Assembly: GCA_002334915.1 (NCBI GenBank)
Contig: DDCQ01000084.1
Coordinates: 1 to 14,160 of the forward strand
Length of the DNA stretch: 14,160 nucleotides
From: Porticoccaceae bacterium UBA2002
GTDB taxonomy: Bacteria; Pseudomonadota; Gammaproteobacteria; Pseudomonadales; Porticoccaceae
Direction of reading: 5' to 3'
Shown here: piece after piece, positions 1 through 7,070 of the stretch
Position numbering within the stretch: position 1 is the first letter of the stretch
How the letters are laid out: each line of letters starts with the position of its first letter
Notes under the pieces: generated by a model
The model's input: only the letters and a program-made list of their open reading frames with translations
Told to the model about the DNA's origin: nothing
Database searches by the model: none
Made by a program: the position numbers and the translations under genes

Positions 1-177
1 AATGTCGCCGGTTTGCAGTATGGTCGCACCCAGCCCACCAAAGGCGTCCAGTAGTTCCGGCCAGTGGGCCATGGTCAGCATGCTATTGGGCACAAAGCCC
101 ATGCCGGCCTCTACCATATCCAGCATTGGTGCGAGAGCCGGGAGTTCCTGCCGATCTTTTTTAGAAATTTGGCTCAT
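1..177 (-). CDS. Carboxymuconolactone decarboxylase / AhpD-like family protein (partial, N-terminal part only)
   Basis: Only the first 59 residues are in the window; the gene runs off the left edge. The N-terminus contains the stretch GFVPNSMLTMAHWPELLDAF (about residues 29-48), typical of the AhpD-like carboxymuconolactone decarboxylase (CMD) superfamily of all-helical, often peroxidase-related proteins. The part that would carry a CxxC or catalytic His is outside the window, so decarboxylase and peroxidase-like roles cannot be separated. The ATG at 177 follows an AGAGG Shine-Dalgarno site that begins at the stop of the upstream reductase, 12 nt away, so this is the last visible gene of the aldehyde dehydrogenase operon. 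A redox or detoxification role is inferred from that context. Family assignment is fairly secure; function is not. Confidence 0.75.
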   Translation of the reverse strand, partial: MSQISKKDRQELPALAPMLDMVEAGMGFVPNSMLTMAHWPELLDAFGGLGATILQTGDI

Positions 178-189
178 ATAAATAGGCCT

Positions 190-1209
190 CTAAACCGGGT
201 CCGCTATTTTTAATAGCTGCTTGCCGAGATTCTCGCCCGTATAAAGTCGCTGCAAAGTACGGGGAATATTGTCAAACCCCTCCTGCATATCAACCTGATA
301 GATAATATCCCCAGAGGCTACCCAACCCATCAGGGCTTCAATAGCTTCCATTGCGCGGGGGAGATAATCGAGAATAATAAAGCCCTGCATACGACCGCGA
401 TTGGTCACCAGGTTCATTAGATTATTGGGGCCGGGCGCCGGCTCTGTGTTGTTGTAATTGGCAATACCGCCGCACATAACAACCCGGGAATAGAGATTCA
501 GATGATTTAGCGCGGCTTCCAGTATCGGGCCGCTGACATTATCAAAAAATACATCCCATTTGTCCGGGCAGTGGATGGCAATCTGCTCGCTGACATTCTC
601 GTTTTTATAATCAATCACCGCATCAAATCCTGCTACATCTTTTAGCCAGGCACATTTTTCAGGGCCACCGGCAATACCCACCACGCGACAACCTTTAAGC
701 TTGGCAATCTGTCCCACCACGGAACCGGTGGCACCGGCAGCACCGGACACCAGCACTGTCTCGCCCGCCTTGGGCTGGCCATGATCCATCAATCCAAAGT
801 AGGCGGTCATGCCCGTGATACCCAGAATCGACAGCATCATTTCGGGCGATACACCAGGCGGTACTTTATTGATACCTGTGGGGCCTTCACCTGGTGCTAC
901 CACGGCGTAGTCTTGCCAACATCCTGTGGTTTGTACCAGCTCGCCAACCGCAAAGTCCCCATGCTGAGACTCAACAACCTGTGACACAGAACCCGCACGC
1001 ATCACCTCGCCCATCGCCACCGGCGGCAGATAGCCGGGCCGGTCAACCATCCAGTTGCGCTGGGTGGGGTCGAAAGACAGATACAGGTTTTTTACCAGAA
1101 TCTGGCCACTGCTGATGCTGGGTATGGGAGTTTCTGCGTACTCAAAATTTTGTGGGCCAATCATGCCATCTGGTCGGGCGGCCAGTAGCCACTGTCTGTT
1201 TATTGTCAT
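190..1209 (-). CDS. NADP-dependent oxidoreductase, MDR superfamily (CurA / prostaglandin reductase type)
   Basis: This 339-residue protein has the full length of the zinc-free medium-chain dehydrogenase/reductase group that includes E. coli CurA and mammalian leukotriene B4 12-hydroxydehydrogenase/prostaglandin reductase. These enzymes use NADPH to reduce activated alkenes (alpha,beta-unsaturated ketones and aldehydes). Seen: an N-terminal catalytic fold (about 1-125) with the family stretch LYLSFDPTQRNWM (43-55), and a Rossmann domain with SGAAGATGSVVGQIAK (155-170). The cysteine and histidine zinc ligands of alcohol dehydrogenases are absent. The start ATG is preceded by a strong AAGGAG that overlaps the stop of the TetR gene, 11 nt upstream. 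Position behind an aldehyde dehydrogenase suggests stepwise handling of a reactive carbonyl compound. The substrate cannot be read from sequence. Confidence 0.9.
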   Translation of the reverse strand: MTINRQWLLAARPDGMIGPQNFEYAETPIPSISSGQILVKNLYLSFDPTQRNWMVDRPGYLPPVAMGEVMRAGSVSQVVESQHGDFAVGELVQTTGCWQDYAVVAPGEGPTGINKVPPGVSPEMMLSILGITGMTAYFGLMDHGQPKAGETVLVSGAAGATGSVVGQIAKLKGCRVVGIAGGPEKCAWLKDVAGFDAVIDYKNENVSEQIAIHCPDKWDVFFDNVSGPILEAALNHLNLYSRVVMCGGIANYNNTEPAPGPNNLMNLVTNRGRMQGFIILDYLPRAMEAIEALMGWVASGDIIYQVDMQEGFDNIPRTLQRLYTGENLGKQLLKIADPV

Positions 1210-1220
1210 TATTATGCTCC

Positions 1221-1874
1221 TTATGCGCTGTGCTCGGCACGAATGCCGCTAATAATGCGGCAGGCATTTTTGATAAAAATAGGTTCAGAGGAAAAGCTGT
1301 CGATCAGCCCCTGTACATCTGCAGGAATATCTTCCCCTTGCAATGGCGGCCCCTGATCTGCTCGGGCAGCGCCCACTAACAGCACTCCCATAGTTTTAAC
1401 CAACTCCAGAGACTGAGCCTCACTCAAACCCAAAACAGGCGCGGTAGCCTGAGCAATACAGTCCACACGCTCGATAAAATTGCGCTTTGACTGAATCAAA
1501 CTGTCGATGGACACATTGTGCTCAATCACATGCTCAAGCCTGGTCAATAGGGGAATAAAGCTGCCATCAGCCAGAGCTGTGGTGTACAGGGTTTTTGCAT
1601 AATCCTGATCTGTCATGGCGTCTTGCAGCTGATTGAGAAACACATGACTCCAGCGCACCAGACTCTGGTTATACAGGGTTAAAAACACTTCCTCGCGGGT
1701 TTTAAAATACAGATACAGAGTCCCTTTAACGACCCCGGCCAGTTTGGCCAGGTTCGCCATGGAGAATCCCTCGTAACCCACCTCAGTAAAGTGCTGCTCT
1801 GCCGCGTCTAGTATTTGCTGGCGGCGAAAATGCTTTTGATCCTGAGTGCGTGCGCGTTTTCGCTCTGTGCTCAT
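1221..1874 (-). CDS. TetR/AcrR-family transcriptional regulator
   Basis: A 217-residue one-component repressor-type regulator. The N-terminal helix-turn-helix lies at about residues 17-63: RRQQILDAAEQHFTEVGYEG, then SMANLAKLAGVVKGTLYLYF, a classic TetR recognition helix region. The remaining helical domain should bind a small ligand that cannot be predicted. It lies inside the operon it probably controls: its ATG overlaps the stop of the aldehyde dehydrogenase gene in the arrangement ATGA (4 nt), implying translational coupling, and its stop is 11 nt before the reductase. The nested inverted repeats at 3356-3400 upstream of the operon are the natural candidate operator, so autoregulation is inferred. 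Family assignment is firm; effector and target are inference. Confidence 0.93.
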   Translation of the reverse strand: MSTERKRARTQDQKHFRRQQILDAAEQHFTEVGYEGFSMANLAKLAGVVKGTLYLYFKTREEVFLTLYNQSLVRWSHVFLNQLQDAMTDQDYAKTLYTTALADGSFIPLLTRLEHVIEHNVSIDSLIQSKRNFIERVDCIAQATAPVLGLSEAQSLELVKTMGVLLVGAARADQGPPLQGEDIPADVQGLIDSFSSEPIFIKNACRIISGIRAEHSA

Positions 1875-3331
1875 CGCTTTACTTTGTCCTTAATATTCTT
1901 CTCAGAAGCCGGGCCATAGGGAGGCATAAAGCCAGCCAGTTTAGCCACAGGAATGCGTTTTGGCTGGCGGTAGATACCTTTGGCATGACTGAACGTCTTA
2001 AAGCCTTCGATACCATGATAGGCGCCCATACCACTGGGACCGACACCGCCAAAGGGCAGGTCTTTCTGCAGCATATGGAACATCACATCATTGATAGAGA
2101 CGCCGCCAGAGGTGGTGCCCGTGAGGAAGCGCTTCTCCTCAGCCTTGTCATAGCCAAAGTAGTAGGCGGCCAGAGGGCGAGGCCTATCGTTGATATAGCC
2201 AATAGTCTCTTCGAAGTGCTTGTAGGTTTTAATCGGCAACAATGGCCCAAAGATTTCATCCTGCATACAGATGGCATCATCATCCGGGTTAATAATCAGC
2301 GTCGGTGGAAGCTTCTGGGCAGGATTATCTTTAAAGTCTTCATTGGCCGGGTTGATGGTAACCATCTTGATTTTGCGCTTTTCGGCATCGTTGAGGTTGT
2401 CCATCATGCGCTGGTAATGACGCTCATTAACCATAGCGGTGTACTGGTCATTGTTCACTATGGTTGGATACATCTCATTAACTACCGCAGTGGCCTGCTC
2501 AATCACTTGATCTAAGCTCTCTTCGGGGACCATCAGATAATCAGGGGCAATACAGACCTGACCGGCATTTAACATTTTACCCACCATAATGCGCTGCACT
2601 GCTTCATTGAGGTTAGCACTGCGGGAGACCACCACCGGTGACTTGCCACCAAGCTCCAATGTGACCGGCACCAGATTGCGTGCTGCAGCACCCATAATAT
2701 GACGGGCAACGCTGGTGGCTCCAGTAAAGATCATATGATCGAACGGCAATGAGGAGAATGCCTGCCCTACTTCCGGACCTCCGGCAAAAACCGTTAGCTC
2801 AGTGGGGTCAAAGGCTTCGGCCACCATCTCCGCAATAAGAGCAGAGGTGGTAGGCGTAAACTCAGAGGGCTTGATCATGGCCCGATTGCCCGCGGCCAGA
2901 ACATTGGCCAAGGGCTCAAATACCATGCCCAGGGGGAAGTTCCAGGGAGCCAGTACACCAACCACACCTTTGGGTTGATATTCGATAGATGAACGTCCAC
3001 CCAGCAGATTGAGAGGGAACATGCTGGGCCGCTTTTCCACCTTCATCCAGCTTTTAAGGTACTTCCTGGAGTGTTTGAGGCACTCGATAGAGCCGGTCAC
3101 ATCAGTCATCAGATTGACCTCTCGTGGCCGACAACCAAAATCTGAATTCATTGCTTCACTGATCGACTCGGCATTCTTAACCAGCACATCAATAGCGCGA
3201 TTGATACGGTCGATACGGGTCGCCGCCGACACCTCGCCCTCAGCAATATAGCTATCGCGCTGAGCCTGCAGTGCCGCCTGCATTTTGAGTTCGGTTTCAG
3301 TATCTACAAGGATTTTTTGCGGTGCGTTCAT
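1871..3331 (-). CDS. Aldehyde dehydrogenase, coniferyl aldehyde dehydrogenase (CalB) type
   Basis: A 486-residue NAD(P)-dependent aldehyde dehydrogenase oxidising an aldehyde to its acid. The catalytic set is complete: N131 in APWNFP, general base E226 in LELGGK, and nucleophile C260 in NAGQVCIAPDY. The QVCIAPDY context and the short C-terminal region with PFGGVGPSGMGAYHG are typical of the CalB-like branch, which also contains fatty and aromatic aldehyde dehydrogenases. It is the first gene of a minus-strand operon with a TetR gene, an alkene reductase and a CMD-family gene. The ATG follows GGAGAA at 6 nt spacing. Aromatic (lignin-related) and aliphatic aldehydes are both possible substrates. 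The enzyme class is certain; the substrate is not. Confidence 0.93.
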   Translation of the reverse strand: MNAPQKILVDTETELKMQAALQAQRDSYIAEGEVSAATRIDRINRAIDVLVKNAESISEAMNSDFGCRPREVNLMTDVTGSIECLKHSRKYLKSWMKVEKRPSMFPLNLLGGRSSIEYQPKGVVGVLAPWNFPLGMVFEPLANVLAAGNRAMIKPSEFTPTTSALIAEMVAEAFDPTELTVFAGGPEVGQAFSSLPFDHMIFTGATSVARHIMGAAARNLVPVTLELGGKSPVVVSRSANLNEAVQRIMVGKMLNAGQVCIAPDYLMVPEESLDQVIEQATAVVNEMYPTIVNNDQYTAMVNERHYQRMMDNLNDAEKRKIKMVTINPANEDFKDNPAQKLPPTLIINPDDDAICMQDEIFGPLLPIKTYKHFEETIGYINDRPRPLAAYYFGYDKAEEKRFLTGTTSGGVSINDVMFHMLQKDLPFGGVGPSGMGAYHGIEGFKTFSHAKGIYRQPKRIPVAKLAGFMPPYGPASEKNIKDKVKR

Positions 3332-3355
3332 GTCTATTCTCCGATAGTTTTATAA

Positions 3356-3400
3356 ATGACTTGCAGTCATTAAATAACTGACCGAGAGGCATTGCAAGTC
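3356..3400 (-). promoter_or_regulatory. Promoter with nested operator-like dyads for the aldehyde dehydrogenase operon
   Basis: On the minus strand TTGCAA (3392-3397) and TTTAAT (3369-3374) form a -35/-10 pair with a 17-bp spacer (4/6 and 5/6 matches to sigma-70 consensus). Two dyads surround it. ATGACT TGC AGTCAT (3356-3370) is a perfect 6+6 palindrome just downstream of the -10. GACTTGCA (3358-3365) recurs inverted as TGCAAGTC (3393-3400) over the -35. An operator sharing half-sites with both core elements is what an autoregulating TetR protein would use; the TetR gene is second in this operon. The repeats are seen directly, the binding is inferred. Confidence 0.6.
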
Positions 3401-3454
3401 TTTTATCGCAGGAAATAGCTGAAAAGGATGGCTGCCAAGCTAGTTAACCTAACT

Positions 3455-3478
3455 GGGGTCCCAACAACTCAGGACCCC
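3455..3478 (-). terminator. GC-rich hairpin downstream of the small membrane-protein gene
   Basis: GGGGTCC (3455-3461) and GGACCCC (3472-3478) form a perfect 7-bp stem around a 10-nt loop. It lies 24 nt past the stop of the gene ending at 3502, before the next operon's promoter. On the minus strand it is followed by AGTTAGGTTAAC rather than a T-run, so it is not a textbook intrinsic terminator; it may act as a weak terminator or a 3'-end stabilising structure. Confidence 0.4.
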
Positions 3479-3501
3479 CGAGGCTTGAATAGACTGTGAT
3501 A

Positions 3502-4005
3502 TTAGACGCTTGCGGCAGAATCAGCTGAGTTCTTGCTTAACCAGCGTACCTGCGCAAGAATGCCAACCACAAAGATCAGTAAAAAGGCCAGATGGAACTT
3601 GGCCAGCAACGGATCTTCAAATGAATCAATAAACGGATCGCCCAGAGGCAGTCGGCGCAGGAAGTCGGTGATCGCTGGAATCATATGAAACAGCAGCGTG
3701 CTAGAGTAACCCAGCGCCTGGAAGTACATGGAAAAGCGGCCAAACCAACTAAACTTTTCCATAATAATGCCACCGCTAACCGCCACCAGGGTTAATACCG
3801 CCAGCCAGTGTGCAATACCAAAGCCGCCCTGGTTGTATATTCCCAGTGCTGAACCGGCAACAATAATAGTGACTAGCACATACAGCTTGCCAGACCGGTT
3901 ATCGAGGGAAATAATCTTATATTTAAACAGCGTGTAAAACGCGCTGACTAGTGCCACTATCCCAAGGATCGTGTGAAACCAGCCTAGCAATGTCATCTCT
4001 GGCAT
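3502..4005 (-). CDS. Small multispan membrane protein (DUF2306-like)
   Basis: A 167-residue integral membrane protein with about five hydrophobic helices (near residues 5-25, 40-57, 62-82, 92-112 and 137-156) and a soluble loop rich in acids around 115-135. The opening TLLGWFHTILGIVALVSAF, the HW in helix 3 and the H in helix 4 resemble DUF2306-type proteins, some of which are thought to carry haem-like ligands through membrane histidines; that link is tentative. It follows the MDR reductase gene by 36 nt on the same strand, with AAGAGA upstream of its ATG, so the two are probably co-transcribed. It could serve as a membrane partner or quinone-side component of that reductase, but no function can be read directly. 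Confidence 0.75.
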   Translation of the reverse strand: MPEMTLLGWFHTILGIVALVSAFYTLFKYKIISLDNRSGKLYVLVTIIVAGSALGIYNQGGFGIAHWLAVLTLVAVSGGIIMEKFSWFGRFSMYFQALGYSSTLLFHMIPAITDFLRRLPLGDPFIDSFEDPLLAKFHLAFLLIFVVGILAQVRWLSKNSADSAASV

Positions 4006-4041
4006 TTTTATTCTCTTTTATTTTCGATTGGTTAAAATTAA

Positions 4042-5178
4042 TTATTTATGGGGGTTAACCAGGTACTTCGCACCGGTCGCCTGTTTTGCATAGCCGCGGA
4101 TAATCTCTGGCTGCAGCATTTCTGCTAGAGAAATCTCCTGAGTGTAATGGCTGGCAAAGGTGGTATTGATTTCTGCAGCCACACGCTCACGCATCTGCCC
4201 AAATCGCTCCATACCAATGCGGCCAATCATTGGCGTTAACAACCAGCCGCCAAGTCCCCATTGCAGGCCAAAAGAACGGTTTAAAACAGTCGGTGACATA
4301 TCCAGTCCACCATAGATATACACCTGCTTGTAAGTGTCGGAGCCATAGCGACTGTACTCGGTAGCCGTCTTATTGGCTGCAATTTCCATCGCTGTCAGTA
4401 TTTGACCCGGTAGCTTGCCGCCATTACCACCACCAGTGGCATCAAAGCCCAGGGTACAGCCAGTGGCCACAATGGCATTCACCAGATCGCCCATAAAGCT
4501 GTCGGCACTGGTATCACAGATATATTCAGCACCCAGCTTTTTCAGAGTTTCCACCTGCTCTGGTTTTCTGACCACATTGATCAGAGGTACGCCATCGTCC
4601 TTGCAGATCTTAACCAGCATCTGGCCGAGATTTGAGGCAGCGGCAGTATTTAGAAGCGCCGTATGGTTTTCCAGTCGCATGGTTTCCACAAAGGCCAGAG
4701 CCGTTAGCGGGTTTACAAAGGAAGAGGCCGCTTGCATAGAGGTAGTGCCCTCGTTCATCACCAGGCAGCTCTGGGCAGGAACACAGCGGTACTGGCTATA
4801 CATGGCGCCACCGGCCACACCAACGGTTTTGCCAATCAAATGCTTGGCATTGGCACCGGCATCTATAACCACACCACCACCTTCATTACCTACCTGTATG
4901 GACTGACCCATTCTTGGTTTCAAAGCGCCCAGTAGTCCCGGATGTAGTTTTATGGATGCCACTGTCTGGTCCCCTTCACCGGAAACGCTCAGGCTATCCA
5001 GATCGGCTGCAAAGGTAATCAGTAAGGCAAGGTCAGAGGGATTAATGGGTGAGGCTTCAATCTTGAGAAGAACCTCATCGTCGCCGGGAACTGGTCGCTC
5101 GGCATTTACAATAGATAATTCTAATATTCCTTCATTGGTTAGCGTTGAGCGTATTTCTTTTGAGCTATTATCTGACAT
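4042..5178 (-). CDS. Zinc-free MDR oxidoreductase (quinone / 2-enoyl reductase-like)
   Basis: A 378-residue medium-chain dehydrogenase/reductase. Seen: the substrate domain with EASPINPSDLALL (about 42-54), GNEGGGVV, then a nucleotide-binding domain with NTAAASNLGQMLVKI (about 177-191) followed by LINVVRKPEQVETLKKLGAEYI, the usual cofactor-discriminating strand. Structural and catalytic zinc ligands are missing, placing it with quinone oxidoreductases and ETR1/MECR-like enoyl reductases rather than alcohol dehydrogenases. The family is usually 320-340 residues; the extra length here lies in an insertion around residues 55-95. The ATG has GGAGAGGGAA just upstream. It is transcribed divergently from an HxlR gene, a pairing known for quinone- and electrophile-responsive reductases, so NADPH-dependent reduction of a quinone or enone is the best inference. 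Confidence 0.85.
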   Translation of the reverse strand: MSDNSSKEIRSTLTNEGILELSIVNAERPVPGDDEVLLKIEASPINPSDLALLITFAADLDSLSVSGEGDQTVASIKLHPGLLGALKPRMGQSIQVGNEGGGVVIDAGANAKHLIGKTVGVAGGAMYSQYRCVPAQSCLVMNEGTTSMQAASSFVNPLTALAFVETMRLENHTALLNTAAASNLGQMLVKICKDDGVPLINVVRKPEQVETLKKLGAEYICDTSADSFMGDLVNAIVATGCTLGFDATGGGNGGKLPGQILTAMEIAANKTATEYSRYGSDTYKQVYIYGGLDMSPTVLNRSFGLQWGLGGWLLTPMIGRIGMERFGQMRERVAAEINTTFASHYTQEISLAEMLQPEIIRGYAKQATGAKYLVNPHK

Positions 5179-5211
5179 TATTTCCCTCTCCTTAAGTGGT
5201 AGGCCCTATAG

Positions 5212-5289
5212 TTGACCCTTGATTGATACACGGTATGATATGGTGTGTTAGGTGGATTATACAAGTAGTCATTAAAATCATACTGGTAT
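5212..5289 (+). promoter_or_regulatory. Divergent control region: sigma-70 promoter with two inverted HxlR-type operator candidates
   Basis: For the rightward operon TTGACC (5212-5217) and TATGAT (5234-5239) are spaced 16 bp. A dyad centred on 5237 (5228-5246; 14 of 18 outer positions pair, with ACAC/GTGT and TAT/ATA arms) covers this -10. A second palindrome, ATAC TG GTAT (5280-5289), abuts the HxlR start codon. GTATGAT (5233-5239) and ATCATAC (5277-5283) are exact inverted copies. For the leftward gene a TATAAT -10 lies at 5256-5261 (minus), between the two sites, with no good -35. The pattern fits a dimeric HxlR regulator repressing both directions; binding is inferred. Confidence 0.55.
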
Positions 5290-5293
5290 AGAA

Positions 5294-5686
5294 ATGCAGA
5301 CCGTAAGCAAAAATAAAGAGCGCGAAAGTAAAGGGCGTGAAACTCAAGGGACCCAATGTAAAAGTCCTGTAAGTGATGCCCTAAGCCTGATTGGCGGCAA
5401 GTGGAAAATTGCTATTATTTACAATCTGCGTGAGGACCCACTGCGCTTTGGCGAGTTGAAACGCATTCTATCTCCCATCACTCAACAGATGCTAACCAAG
5501 CAGCTGCGGGAGATGGAGAGAGATCATCTGATTGATCGCAAGGTCTATGAAGTTATTCCACCCAAGGTTGAATATTCGCTAACGCAATTCGGTCAGTCTT
5601 TTATGCCGGTGCTAGATTCTCTGTGTAAGTGGAGCACCGAGCATCAGGATCTATTGCACTCAATCTCCGAAGACAATCAGTCATAA
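5294..5686 (+). CDS. HxlR-family transcriptional regulator, probably redox or electrophile sensing
   Basis: A 130-residue winged-helix regulator. The HxlR core spans about residues 21-118: CKSPVSDALSLIGGKWKIAI, then LRFGELKRILSPITQQMLT as the recognition helix region, a wing around KVYEVIPPKVEYSLT, and a C-terminal dimer helix. Two cysteines are seen, C22 just before the core and C111 in the dimer helix. In characterised relatives (YodB, HypR, QorR) an N-terminal cysteine senses quinones, diamide or hypochlorite, so thiol-based sensing is inferred. The basic, charged extension of about 20 residues before C22 is longer than usual. No clear Shine-Dalgarno site precedes the ATG, but no later in-frame start keeps the domain. 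It heads an operon with a cupin and YghU, and faces an MDR reductase. Confidence 0.93.
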   Translation: MQTVSKNKERESKGRETQGTQCKSPVSDALSLIGGKWKIAIIYNLREDPLRFGELKRILSPITQQMLTKQLREMERDHLIDRKVYEVIPPKVEYSLTQFGQSFMPVLDSLCKWSTEHQDLLHSISEDNQS

Positions 5687-5704
5687 TAACCTGGGCGCAG
5701 CTCT

Positions 5705-6166
5705 ATGAATCTTCTGGATAATAACAATCTTCAATGGCAGCGCTATACCGGAGGGGACGCTTTCGACTACCCCATAGACTATTCTGATGCTGTGCTCGAC
5801 GCGCGCGAGGATGGCCGCCTGGAGCTACTGGTTAAATGGGAACCCAACTGCTACTGCCACTTTCATCGTCACATGGCAGAGACAACCTCATTGGTATTGC
5901 AGGGTGAGCTTCGGGTGACAGATATAGATCTGGCAACCGGCGAAACGCTGGATACCAGAATCCGAACTACCGGCGATTTTGCCCATAAAGAGTCCGGAGA
6001 TGTGCATATGGAACAGGCGGGGCCAGAGGGTGCACTGGTGCTGTTTAGTATTTATGACAGTACGGGCAAGGGACAACTGGCCCAATCCCTTAGCAGCGAT
6101 GGGCAGGTGATCACTACCACCACCATAGAGCGCATTTTTAAAAGGCTGGACTCAGAGTCAGCCTAA
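5705..6166 (+). CDS. Cupin-domain protein, probable metal-binding enzyme or sensor
   Basis: A 153-residue single-domain cupin. Motif 1 is seen as H52-F-H54-x4-E59 (CHFHRHMAETTSLVLQGEL), and motif 2 supplies H101 in SGDVHMEQAG, giving the 3-His/1-Glu set that normally binds Fe(II), Mn(II) or another divalent metal. A further H56 sits beside them. There is no signal peptide, so it acts in the cytoplasm. It resembles ChrR-type and acetylacetone- or dihydroxyacetophenone-cleaving small cupins, but the substrate cannot be assigned. It begins 18 nt after the HxlR stop and is followed after 64 nt by yghU, so it is the middle gene of a likely operon. A role in breaking down or sensing the inducing electrophile is inference. 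Confidence 0.8.
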   Translation: MNLLDNNNLQWQRYTGGDAFDYPIDYSDAVLDAREDGRLELLVKWEPNCYCHFHRHMAETTSLVLQGELRVTDIDLATGETLDTRIRTTGDFAHKESGDVHMEQAGPEGALVLFSIYDSTGKGQLAQSLSSDGQVITTTTIERIFKRLDSESA

Positions 6167-6230
6167 GAAGCCATTGTTACGCGGAACTTCGACAACAATT
6201 CAAACAATCAATACAGGAGCAGGTCTCAGC

Positions 6231-7070
6231 ATGAGTGACATCTACACCCCCCCTAAAGTCTGGAGCTGGGATAAGCAAAGTGGTGGCAAGTTTGCCGCCA
6301 TTAACCGCCCGATAGCTGGCGCAACCCATGACAAAGAGCTACCCATTGGCAAGCATCCGTTCCAACTCTACTCTCTGGGCACACCAAATGGGGTTAAAGT
6401 CACCATTATGTTTGAGGAGCTATTGGCTCTGGGCCACTCCGACGCCGAGTATGATGCCTGGTTAATTAATATTGGCGAAGGTGCGCAATTTGGCAGTGGC
6501 TTTGTAGAGGTCAATCCCAATTCAAAGATACCCGCCCTGATGGATCGCCGCGGCGCAGAACCAGTGCGAATATTCGAGTCTGGAGCCATGCTGATGTATC
6601 TGGCCGAGGCCTTTAATGAATTTCTACCCAGTACAATGCCAGAGCGCAGCGAATGTCTGTCCTGGCTGTTCTGGCAGATGGGCAGCACACCCTTTCTCGG
6701 CGGTGGCTTTGGCCATTTCTATGCCTATGCTCCCGAAAAATATGAGTACCCCATTAATCGCTTTGCTATGGAAGTTAAACGACAGTTAGATGTGCTCGAC
6801 CAGACATTGGCAACCCGCGAATACTTAGCCGGTGATAAATACTCCATCGCCGATATGGCCACCCACCCCTGGTATGGCACATTGGTTTCAGGCTCTCTAT
6901 ATAGTGCCCAGGAGTTTTTGGATGTGGCCAGCTATAGCAATGTTGTCCGCTGGGCTGAGCAAATTCAGGAGCGCCCGGCTGTGCAGCGCGGGCTCAGAGT
7001 AAACCGCGTCTGGGGAGACGAAAGTCGGCAACTTGCCCAACGCCATAATGCCAGCGATTTGGATAGCTAA
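6231..7070 (+). CDS. yghU: Glutathione S-transferase family disulfide-bond oxidoreductase YghU
   Basis: A 279-residue cytosolic GST of the Nu-like YghU group, closely matching remembered E. coli YghU (288 aa). Shared stretches include KVWSWDKQSGGKFA, LPIGKHPFQLYSLGTPNG, FVEVNPNSKIPAL, FLGGGFGHFYAYAP and the C-terminal RHNASD. The thioredoxin-like domain holds the TPNG motif (T51, N53) that contacts glutathione in this group; the helical domain follows from about residue 130. YghU reduces disulfides with bound glutathione and has weak peroxidase activity. The ATG at 6231 is chosen over a TTG at 6174 because AGGAG (6215-6219) precedes it and the family N-terminus starts here. It is last in the HxlR-cupin-yghU operon, and its TAA overlaps the stop of the opposite-strand DUF2147 gene by 3 bases. 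Confidence 0.95.
   Translation: MSDIYTPPKVWSWDKQSGGKFAAINRPIAGATHDKELPIGKHPFQLYSLGTPNGVKVTIMFEELLALGHSDAEYDAWLINIGEGAQFGSGFVEVNPNSKIPALMDRRGAEPVRIFESGAMLMYLAEAFNEFLPSTMPERSECLSWLFWQMGSTPFLGGGFGHFYAYAPEKYEYPINRFAMEVKRQLDVLDQTLATREYLAGDKYSIADMATHPWYGTLVSGSLYSAQEFLDVASYSNVVRWAEQIQERPAVQRGLRVNRVWGDESRQLAQRHNASDLDS

Noticed and set aside
190..192. The 12-bp string ATAAATAGGCCT occurs before the CMD-family start (179-190) and before the PhyH start (about 9839-9848) in similar form
   Set aside because: Both contain the ribosome site and an AT-rich spacer; the similarity is short and most likely chance.
1850..2515. Long open frame (221 codons) on the plus strand opposite the aldehyde dehydrogenase gene
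   Set aside because: It is the antisense of a gene with a complete catalytic set, has no domain and no ribosome site, and is explained by codon usage of the real gene.
4042..5178. Zinc-dependent alcohol dehydrogenase
   Set aside because: The fold is MDR, but the catalytic and structural zinc ligands are absent, so a quinone or enoyl reductase type fits better.
6174..6230. Upstream TTG start that would add 19 residues to YghU
   Set aside because: It has no Shine-Dalgarno site and the extension is unlike the family; ATG 6231 has AGGAG upstream and the expected N-terminus.
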